The position numbers and the translations under genes are program-made. DNA of 64,000 nt from Asterias rubens (lineage: Eukaryota; Echinodermata; Asteroidea; Forcipulatida; Asteriidae). This document shows positions 26,701-38,700 of the stretch, piece after piece. The DNA lies in the NCBI RefSeq assembly GCF_902459465.1, contig NC_047083.1, positions 250,501 through 314,500 on the forward strand, read 5' to 3'. A model generated the notes under the pieces. The model saw nothing but the letters and a program-made list of their open reading frames with translations. It was not told where the DNA came from and made no database searches. The number at the start of each line of letters is the position of its first letter. Position 1 is the first letter of the stretch.

Positions 26701-29700
26701 AGATTAAATGGATTACTGAACTTTCTTTTTTGTTGTTAGATTTATTTTGTTGTTGATGTAATTTTTCCCCTAAAGATAGGATTTGATATTCCTCTTAAAC
26801 TAGTCTAGATTGTAGGATGGAGGGAAACTTGCACCAGACAAGGAGTCTCAAAGAGATGATGCATGAGGGGATGTTGGAGGTAGGAATTGATATTCCTCTT
26901 AACACAATCTAGATTGTAGGATGGAGGGAAACATGCACCAGACAAGGAGTCCCAAAGAGATGGTGCATGGGGGGGGGGGGGGTGGTGTTGGAGTAAGGAA
27001 TTGATATTCCTCTTAACACAGTCTAGATTGTATGATGGAGGGCAACATGCATCAGGGAGTTCACCGTATCTTATTTACATCTCTCCTTTTTCAACTTGAA
27101 CAGAATCTATTTATGGAACCAAATAAGGTCATAAGATATTACACCCATACGTAACACATTCTATCTAAGTGTGATTGATTTCTCAAAAACCTTTACAAAA
27201 CATGAAAGAAAGATTATGTACATAAATCAATATGCGCCTTAACATCACAAGACAACTGGATTCTCACCGTCATCACTTATTACTGTTTTCGCAAATAAAT
27301 AGATTCAACTGTGTATTGTTTATTCTTTTGATGTAGGCTACTCCTCATCAATTCCTGTTTTCATGTCTGTTTTTTAGGTTTTTCTAACCCCACTTGGTAA
27401 TTTTTTACTACTTGTAAATCTGTTTGTAAATATCACATTCAATTTGGCCCAGGGGCCACGAAATGGGATGTAAATAAAATGATATGAACATTTTGTTCAC
27501 TGATTCTCTGTTGATTTTCTGCCAATGTTCTGACGAACGCAACACATGTGTCTTAAGGAACAACAGTCTCACAGTCTAAGAAACCTCATTGACTTCAACT
27601 TAGTTTGACCTCACAGTAAGTTCAGACGAAGCATACCGTACATTCCTGTGGCTTCATACCAGGCCCTAGTTTCTTCATTCAAAGAACACTCTAACCTAAA
27701 TACATAAAAATGAGTCCAAAATAATGGCTTATTTGTCTGAGGACTTCTGACAACTGCAAAGGAAATTGACTGTTTCTTTATCTGATAGACTCCTAATCTA
27801 GGTTGGGGACATCAAAGTCATTTGTCAATGTCAAAGATTCTTCCGTGTTACTCTATTTTTAACACTTTGTCTTTTAATCATTTCCCTTCACTGATAATAG
27901 ACCCCCTACAAAAAGTAACTTCTAAACTATGGTTCCTGTAAACAACTTTTACAAAAGAGCAGCAATTTTGTTTTGGACATTTATATTTCAAGCTTTAAAG
28001 GCAGTGGACACTATTGGTAATTACTCAAAATAATTATTAGCATAAAACCTTTCTTGGTGACGAGTAATGGGGAGAGGTTGATGGTATTAAAACATTGTGA
28101 GAAACGGCTCCCTCTGAAGTGCCATAGTTTTCGAGAAAGAAGTAAATTTCAGATTTAGAATTTGAGGTCTCGAAATCAACCATCTAAACGGGCGGAGAAA
28201 CCAGTACTTCCTCCTTTAGTCTACAATCAACGTCTAATCAACCCTCTCTTCAACTAACATATAAGAGAATGACAGTGTTTTCTGTTGTGGATGTAGATAT
28301 TTTCTCAGTCCAAAACAAACCATCACTCTAAGATCGTCAATCCATCTCGACAGTTCTTTAATAAGCTGAAACGGAACGCTTGAGGCGTTTTTTGTTTCAT
28401 CATCTTACCTTTGTTGTTTTTTTATTATAAAAGGTGATCATCTGTTTTCATTTATTGGATCACGTTATTTAAGCTTAAAATTGCCGAAAGCAGTCAAGAA
28501 AGAACGTCACAGAGCTTAGAACCGTGGGATAACTAATACTGATTGTGAAATATACTCTGTTTAGGAAAAAACAACAACACAAGTCTATGAAATTTCTGCG
28601 GTGCTTTTTTGTGGCTGTAATGAATAAAGATTTCAGTCTTTGGCCAGTGATAGACAAATGGCCAATTCAATCTACCAATTCAAATGACCACAAACACACC
28701 CCAGGAAGCGACATTTGAAAGGATTTTTTGTAAATTTCTAAAAACAGAAAAAGACCTTAGAATTTCCATTGATAAATTCAGAATGTGAAACACTATTATT
28801 TCAATACAATGTACATGTACCTGCTGTCTCTAAATAATGTGGTCCATATGTGGTTGAGTGAATGTCAAAAATGAGTTATTAGAAGGAACTTGTTATGAAG
28901 TTATTCAAAACAAAAATCCGGAGAGGAGGGGAATATAGAAAGGCCCCCCCAAAAAAATACAATAAATTAAATTCTCTTGTTGTCGAAGTCACAATGAGGC
29001 TGAAAACATGAATAGCCTGGTCCCTGTTTTAAAGATTGAGATTCTGTATTCGAACCCTGTTGTATCAAACAGGGTGTGTGACCAAGATGTCAGCCGATTG
29101 ATAATAGGTGTATAGTATTCATTTAGTGCTTACGAAGACTCGTCATAAAGCCACTACAGTTACTCAACTCAGTATAATGAAATAATAAATTCATTTGCCT
29201 GAGGCAGTTAAAATGAAGCTGTAGAGGACTACACAATGCTTGAATGGTAGAAGGTTGAGCATGGCTAACCATTGCATACTACCATATTATTATTAAAATG
29301 TACACCAAGGCTGTGTAATACTACAGAGACTACTTATCAATTTCTGAAACTGTGATATCAACATTTTTTATAATAAAAGAAAATGCAAAAAATAGTTAAT
29401 GCATGGCCTGACATTTTGCTCTAATCAGAGTATTCCAATTGCGGATTATACTTCCTGTGTGGATATAATATCTCTAACACTCTACCACCTTTTCAACTTA
29501 AATGTTACAGGGTAGTTTGATTGTATATAATATCAATATTTTTATAGGATTAAAATAATTGAACAGTTTCGAAAACTAAAGGTAAACTTTGCCTTTAAAT
29601 TTATTGGATAAAACTTATGTTATGTCACAGGTTTTCAAGGACTAATTTTGTTGTGTCTGTTTTTTTCTTTGTTTTGTTTTGTTTGTTGTTGGTTTTTACT

Positions 29701-32700
29701 GCGCCTTGAACACCCAGCAGGGTGGATACGTGCGCATTACAAGTCTTATATTATTATCATTATTATTATAACATAAATCCTTTTGGAGAAAGAAATATCC
29801 ATATTTAATGGAGTTTTCCCGATTGCTAATTCTACACAGAAATAAAAACATCCTAGTGGGTATTAGGTTACAAATATTAATCCGGAAAACCAACCTGTAA
29901 TTGTTCCATGTTGACATATTATTAGGAATAAATATATTTCTATTGATATGAGTCATGAGCATAAATCCTTACAGATTATTTCTCTTCAAATATATTTGTA
30001 ATTTCACTACCCTTTAATCATAACATAAAAAAAAAAAAAAAATAACCAACAGATTCAACATTTTGTATTTTAAGGAATTTAATATTTTAAAGCCCTCGCC
30101 CCCAGTTTTGGAAGACTGTCTCCAAAATATTGAGTGTGAATTTCTTATTAAATGTTTGTCCTTCAAATTGTAACTCTTTAACAACTCTCTGCTATTGACT
30201 TTTGTCTTTTTATCTTGCTTTGTTTTGTATTCAGTGCTTTGAGGCAGTTTTCCCGGCAATACTGCGCTTTATAAGTTTCTTTATAATTGTTTAACATCTA
30301 TTAAATTGTTGCAGTACCCCGCTCCTAAAACATAGGATTCAAACTGCTCCTAGCTACCGAGTAATCTCGTTGGTCAATAGTTGGTAAGACTTAGAGTTGC
30401 AAAGGTCCTGGGTTCGATTCCCACCCTGGAGCCTGTGATTTTTTCCACAGAACTTGGGTAAGTATCGGTGTATATGGGTAACACCAAAACAGTATTTATT
30501 ATTATTGATTTGAGGTGTCATTTTTGTTGTTGTCACAGATGATGGACTGACAGCCATGGAAGGAATGGAAAACAGCGGACGCTCAGGTCCGGACAATGAT
30601 CTGTGTCTACCTTGTAAAGTGTGTGGAGATAAATCATCAGGATTTCATTATGGCGTCATGGCTTGTGAAGGTTGCAAGGTAGGAATGGTGGGGGGAGGAT
30701 CGGGGAGGGGGTGGAGGAGGAATGGGTGCTATAGGAGAGGAGTGGAGGGGAAGAGGTTTCAGGGGTAGATGTGCTGCTGGGTTTAGGTTCTAGAAAGATA
30801 ACTCATCGGGATTCCATTATGGCGTCATGGCTTGTGAAGGTTGCAAGGTAGGAATGGTGGGGGGAGGATCGGGGAGGGGGTGGAGGAGGAATGGGTGCTA
30901 TAGGAGAGGAGTGGAGGGGAAGAGGTTTCAGGGGTAGATGTGCTGCTGGGTTTAGGTTCTAGAAAGATAACTCATCGGGATTCCATTATGGCGTCATGGC
31001 TTGTGAAGGTTGCAAGGTAGGAATGGTGGGGGGCGGTTATAATGTTCTTGTTATTAAGAGGTATTTTGGCCAATGCCAGCGATCTTGTTATAACGAGTGT
31101 CAACCATTATTACGTGCATACAGCATCATCACCACATAGTACATGCCCTAGCCATCAACTACATACATGACATACATCAACCATGTCACAAGCCTCACTG
31201 AGTGTTCAACACAACGGCCATTCACCTCAATATTCCCGTTCAATATGTCATGCCTCTAGAATGAGCCTCATGTTTCTTTAAGATCCTTGCATCATCCATC
31301 GAGCTATGGATCATCTTAAACGCCTCAGGACTAAGACTTTACAATATAAGCCGGCACAAACCCATGAATATAAATTGTAGTTATTGATTTTAAAGCAAGG
31401 ATACTTTGCCACCTAAGAAATGTTGTCAAATATATACGCACTCCTTTTGGTTTTACAAACAAAGAGGTTTATTTCATCTTTAGTAAGGAAGAACAGTAAT
31501 TTTTCTTTTCAGTAAGAACAGCATTTTCTTTGGGGGGGTGAGGGAAGGGTTCATTTTTTCTCATATAAACATAAAAGCTAGACAAAAAAAGTACAACAAT
31601 TATGAAGCCTTCACTTGAAATTATGGAAGAATAATTTAATTTTTTAGGCCCCTATTTCGTAATTTTCCACCAAAGGAATCCACTTTAGTTTTTCTCATAC
31701 AAACAAGAGTCAAACTCTGTACTTTTCTCACAAAAGAAATAAGCAATTCCCAGTCCTTGAACTTTTCTCTTGAAAGACACCTAGTAATTTTCCTCTGGTA
31801 AGGGGCACTTCTATGGGAAAACTGTAAGCTGACTATTTTTGAACCTTACGGATGGCACCAGCAGCAAAAGCACAGGGCACCAGCAGCAAAAGCACAGGGC
31901 ACCACAGCAAGAGCACCGGGCACCACAGCAAGAGCACAGGGCACCACAGCAATTGATGTGGGTGTTGTTGGCTCGAGGCCTACCACACCAAACCGTAGAC
32001 ACATCAGCATAAAAATCTCATGAAAAAAAAAAAAAAAAAAATCCTGATAAACTTGAAAGTCAAACCTTGCCACTGGGCTTAATAAACATTTTTTAACTCC
32101 AACAATTGTTATCTTAATATCTGGTTTTCAAACACGTAGTTGATGTTGAGAGCTCATTCATTTCTCGATAGATCCCCTCAGGGTATTTATATACAGAGGA
32201 GGAAAAAACACGATTCATTTCAACCAAGTGTACTTTTTAAAGGGAACTTGATCAAGAATTTATATTTGATTTATGACTGAATATATCATGTATCTATAGA
32301 TGGCTGTAAACACGGAGGTGAAAATATTAAACAGTCCAATTAAAAAACATATTGACAATTTTTATATATATAAGATTATGGGGTAAATTTCATGTAAGAG
32401 CGCTTTTCCCATTACAAAGTTTTAAGGCATACTATGTATGGATGTGAATTTTATGTAAGAGCGCTTTTCCCATTACAAAGTTTTAAGGCATACTATGTAT
32501 GGATGTGAATTTTATGTCCCTATCTTGGCCTCTTTTTTTACACTTTCGTCCTGTTTTCACGGCAAAACAGCCAGTATAACTTTGTTGGAGTTTTGCCATT
32601 GAAGGACCGACTGTGCTAGCTACATGTATAGGCTCCATGCTCACAAAACAATTGCACTCTATTTTAGAAGGGAAATTGGTCACCAGTAAAGAGAAAAAAA

Positions 32701-35700
32701 AAAAGTTCTTTGAACTTATTTTCTAATCACACAATATTTTATGGTTTAACACACCATAGAGCAAGGACCAGTGTGAAATTACACACAGATTTTTATATCC
32801 ACCTCTCAGATTTCATAGTTTTAAAACAACATTTCCCTGAAAAACAGCCCTCAACAAAACTGCCTATAATCATGAATAACTAGACCATAGACATTCCTAG
32901 CCTAGTAAATTATGAATAATAGTTTGCTTGTAGTTCATGGTAAACCAGAGGTTGTTATAATACCACAAAGCCTGGGGCAAGTTTATTATGCAAGCCCCAC
33001 CAACTACTTGTTAAAAAAAAACTACAAAGTGACTGAAACAGGTGCATCTCATCTACGTGCTAAAAACCCAATCAGTGTTTCTCTGTTCAGAATGTACCTC
33101 TTCAGTCAACATGGTTAGCCTTGAACTTTTCAACCTGGTGCATTGTGGGTAATTGTCTTGAATGGGTACTAGCGAGGGCGAAGGGTAGGGTCTATAAATC
33201 TTGGCTACAATGAGGTCAAGACAAACATCATCATCATTCAAGGTTTATGGTTGAGGGTTATGAGTTTGGTATAAAAACAAAATCTGTATGAAAACAAAAA
33301 CTCTTCAATAGTAATGAATTCCTGAGACAAGGGCCTGATTTAATAAACATATTAAGCAGAAAACACTGCTTAGCAAATCTATTTGCCAGGCCAAAAAATG
33401 GGTGGGGCACCATGTCACAACAAAGTAAACTTTATAAACTTTTTGCCCGGGTGCCCAGTTTCTATAAGGAATGTTTTTCTGTGCTTAGCAAGTTGTTATG
33501 CTTACAGGCTTTATGAAATTGGACCAAACTTGGTTAGCAAAGAAAAGACCTTGCTTAGCAGAATCAGGTTGCAACCATCATTCCATAAAGTTTCCCTTAT
33601 TGCGAATGGTGCCCCTAATATTTTTTGCTTAGCAAAAAATAATTGCTTGCAGTTTTTGTTTGCTTAAATTGGGCACTGGTTGATAATTGAATTAGTTTCC
33701 CTTCATGAATCTTAGCTTCTTAAAGGAACAGTACAGAAGAAAACCCTAAGATCACAGATTTACATAATACTTACACAGTCTAAGGCCCAGTAAAAAAAGA
33801 AACATGTTTAGCGTCCCCGCCTGCTACCTTTTTAGAGGCCGCCTCCTTTTTTATTTATTTTTTTATTTTATTTTTTTATGCACATTTTTTTTATTTTTTT
33901 TTTATTTTTATGAAAAAGGTTATTTTAAATGATCTCAGCTAAAACAATTTGAATGTCTTGTCTGAATGTCTTGACCAAAATGTTTCATAAATTAATTTAT
34001 GTATTGTGTGTTTGAGCATTAGAAAAAAACAATGGATATTTGACATTTTAAAAAGAATGGCACCATCTTGAAATATAAAATAAAAAGCCTCTCCCTCCTT
34101 ATTTTGAGAAACCCGGACGCTAAACATGTTTCTCTTTACTCGGCCTAATGATGATGATAGTAGAAAATATCCCTTGAAATATTTCTGTCTGAAATGTCAT
34201 GTTTGATGAGAAATAAATAAAACTAATTTCCCACTTGGAGTTCAATGCTCAGTAAGCGTTTTATTTCATTTTCTTTAAATCGATGTCATACAAAATGTGC
34301 AATCGGTTTTTCATTATTTTCTTGTGACCGAGATGGCCGATCAATCTCAAACTTCTACAGGTTTGTCAGTTTGTGTATGGTGGTTTACGTAAAGTACTTA
34401 CTCCTTATATTCCCTTAAGACCTCCCAAGGGGCCTTATGACTTCAAGACATAAGATGTTCATTATCCACAGAAAAAAGGAAGTAACAATGGATCAAGAAC
34501 TGGGTTTTTGTAGGGCGTTTACCAAAGTCACATCTTCAAATTATTAGAGAAACATGTTTTCAATTCTCAAGTGAATAATATTTTGAGGGATCGTTTGTCT
34601 GAAGATGAGTAGAGCACATTGTCCAGAAATAGTTTGGACACTTTATCTCAACCCACAGGTTCTTCTCAGGCTCTTAACCCCGGTTTTTCTCAGAACCAAC
34701 ACATCTTCAAAAAATATGTTTAAAGGCACTGCAGCCAATTTCATGAATCTCTAGGATTAATCCTATTAGGCAAGTGACTCGTCCTAACTTAGGATGGTTT
34801 CAATGCGTAAAGATTTAAATGTTTACTTCTGTTTACTGTTGTAGGATTGCTTCATCAAAATAGTGTAAAGAAAAATAAATTTTTCTGTTAAAATATCCTT
34901 TTTTATATAAAGTCTTCCAAAGTTAATGATCTCCTTTTCTTTTGTTTCTATCAGGGATTCTTCCGCCGCAGCATCCAGAAGAAAATTGATTACAAATGTC
35001 ACTTTTCAGGGAATTGTGCAATTGAGAGAATCAATCGAAACCGATGCCAACATTGTCGCTTCAAAAAATGTCTAGCCGTTGGAATGTCCAAAGAATGTAA
35101 GTTAGATAAGTAGGTCTTGGACTTTTTATAGGGTTTGGGTACTTTTTGTGTGACACAATTTAACACAAGCATCCACAGATTTACATGAAACTTTACATGG
35201 TTTACAGAAAATGATGGTAAAAAGCTTTCCTTAAAATATTACTTGCTGAGGTGCTGTAGTTTTTGAGAAATTAGTTCATTATTTTAGCAAGTGTAATCTC
35301 TCCTGAAAACATTGCTGTGTGATTTTCACCTTCAAATAAATGTTTACGACTTATCAAACTGAAACTTCTACAGGTACATTATTTCACACACATCTTCACT
35401 CACAGTGAGTAGAGATTTTAAATGGTTTATGGTTAGACTGCAGGACTTGCAATGACAAGGTTTTGGGTTCGAATCCTACCAAGCTAACCGCTGATTTCAC
35501 CGCTGAAGTTACTGAAATGCCTTAAACTCATGACTGTCATCACAGTTAGGGAAAAGGAAAAAACATTCAGGAAATCCATTGTCAACTGGAATGAAATGGA
35601 ACATGCTACACAATGACCACAGACAATGTTATCTGTATCTCAACCCCCCCCCCCAAAAAAAAAAAAACAACAACAAAAAAACACATCAGGTGTAGATAAT

Positions 35701-38700
35701 GTTTTGGAAATATTGTCAAGTACGCTACAGAGTTTGACCTGTGATTCAACTCAGCGTAATAAGCAGATTGTCAAGTACCTACAGAGTTCGACCTGTGATT
35801 CAACTCAGCAGCCCATCTGTTTTTATCATAATTCACTGCTGATTTGAGGAGTTAGTTTGTCAATAAAGTAACTTCATGAGACTGTGAAATTTGAGGTTAT
35901 TTTTTTTCCAATAAATTCAAGAGCCTTATATTGGATTTGAAAGACGAACCTTCTAATTCATGCTGTCCAACAATTCTGATGAACTTACTTAAAGATTTAT
36001 GTGGGACCAAAGTCAGTTAGCTGCTAAGCACAGACAGCTGCTAAGTAAGCACAGACAATTTCAGTTAACTTCTAAGCACAGACAATTTCAAAAGCTACAG
36101 CTAAGCACAGACAATTTCAGTACGCTGCTAAGTAAGCACATACAATTTCAAAAGCTACAGCTAAGCACAGACAATTTCAGTAATCTGTTAAGTAAGCACA
36201 GACAATCAAGGAGAATCAAATTTTCCTTAAACTGAGTGTAATACAACCTCATGGAAAGATCCAACATCTTAAAATATGACTTTTCTTTTCTTACATAGCC
36301 GTGAGGATTGGTCGCTACTCCAAGCGTGTTAAACAAAACAACATGGATGAGATTAAGAGATTATCCAGTCGCCCTGAGACTGCGGCCGAGAGGGAGGCAA
36401 GGGAACGACATGAGATGGAGATATATACACTGTCTCAAGCTGTGTCTCAGGCTCATAATATGACTTGTGAATACACCAAGAGTAAAGTAGACGTCTTACT
36501 TCAACAACGAGAGACAATTATGGTAAGAAAATAGTAGGATTAAGTATGGTTTGCAGTGTTACCATGTAAGAAATCTCTTTTATGAGTAGTGGTTGCTCTA
36601 AGATCTCATAACATGACTTGTGAATACACCAAGAGTAAAGTATATAGACATCTTACTACAACATAAGTTGTACACGTCATCTTAAGATGACAGTTTTTAC
36701 ACATAGCATCGACAGTCACTAGTCATCTTGTAATCCTTCCTTGTGTCTAAAGATTTAAAATAAAACAAATAAATAATTAACAAATCTTGACATTTTGTCT
36801 TTTAGATGCGTCTCCATGCAGGAGAAGACTTGAGTATTCCTTCGAGCGTTGATTTCAGTAAATGGAAGCCAGAGGAGAGGTCTAATAGTAAAGCCTTTAC
36901 ATGGAGGATCTTTAGTGAAGCTATTATGCCCTGTATTCAGAGAGTGGTAGAGTTTGCTAAATGCTTACCCGGATTTCTTACATTACAACAGGTTGGTACA
37001 ACTTTCCAATTAAAAGACCTCGTTTTGGTGAATAAATAATAATAATAATTTGGGGGGCTAATCGTCCTTACTCGCAGCTAAGAGCTGAATTGCGAAGGAC
37101 GTGGCTACAACGTGTTCGAGAAGCAGGCATGCAAGGGCGCCTTTGGCTGCCAGCCATATCAACCCACTATGACCTTGGAGCACAGCCAGAGATCGAATAT
37201 GTTTGATTTTTCACTTTCTAATTGTCAAAGACCAGTCTTCTCACTTGGTGTAGCTCCACATTATGCATAAAATAACAAACCTGTGAACATTTGGACTAAA
37301 ATGGAATAATACTAGAAAAAATGATTAATGATGAAATTTCACAAAAATTAATTTGTGTTCTTTCAGATGCTTTAGGGTTCAGAACTGAAGTCTTTTAATA
37401 TTTGAGTGAGAATTACTCCTTGTGTCACTTCAGAGGGAGCCGTCTCACAATGTTTTATACTACAAACTCTCCATTGCTTGTTACCAACTAAGTTTTATGT
37501 TAACAGTTATATTGAGTAATTACCAAGTGTCCAGAGTCTTTAATTGAACAACATAATGACATTTTCTTGTTAACCTCTTTTCCAGGAGGACCAAATGACA
37601 TTACTAAAGCAAGGTTTCTTTGAGGTATGGATGATCTACTTGTCTCCGGTTATGTTGACTGATTTAAGACTAATTATTCTAAGAGAAGATTGTGTTTTCA
37701 CTCGTGAGTTTCTGGGTAAGATGGAGACGCCTGATCTTTGGAGACATATCTTTGAGTTTAGCACTGGACTTCATCAGCTTGGCTTAACGGACATGGAGTT
37801 GGGGCTGTTTGCTTCTATTACTATCATGAGTGGGGGTAAGTAGCACCTAAGACTAGGCGCAAACAGTAGGAAGGGTTCAATAAAATAATAAAAGTAATAT
37901 AGTGGCTTCTTATATAGCACACATATCCATCACTCAGTGACATCCAAGACGATTCAAAATTTACTATTTGCCTGCAAGGTATTGCTACGTTTTTGAATTC
38001 TGAGCTCAAATTCATTTCATAGGTGCTGTGGCGCAATATGCTACCAATCACACTAGGAATCGCCTGGGCTGACCCCCTCTCTTTTAGGGTTCTCTTACGT
38101 GCATTACACAACACACAGGACCAGCGGCTTTACGCCCTATTCGAAGGACGAAGCAATAATAGTTAGGTGTCTTGCTTAAGGATACCAGTGTCTCGACCAG
38201 GACTCAAAACCACACTCTGCTGAACAGAAACACTAGAGCTTGAGTCCGGTGTTCTGATCCACTCAGCCAAGACACCCATTTTAAAACTCATTAAAGTACC
38301 ACAAGTCCATTGCAAGATCAAAGAGGAAAATGGTTATCCCCCACCTTGGAGGACGAGAAACCTGGCGGTCTCAGAAAATTAGTATAGATCTTTTCCTTTG
38401 TTGAAATGTCACTATAATTGTTTCTTCATCAGCTACACTATTCCCCCAACCATTCACAATCTCATCCTCTTATCTTTCAGATCGCGGAGAGATCAAAGAT
38501 TCAAAACGTGTCGAGGACCTCCAAGAAAAGTTCCTTGAATGTCTCCGTCGGGAGATAAGTCGTCGTGAAGTCAAAGACAATCATCTCTTTGCAAAGGTCT
38601 TAATGAAGATGCCACTCCTTCGATCAACGTCTACTCTACAGATGGAGACAATGTTGAGATTCAGGATGGAGTTTCCAAACGTTGCGATTCCTAAACTGTT

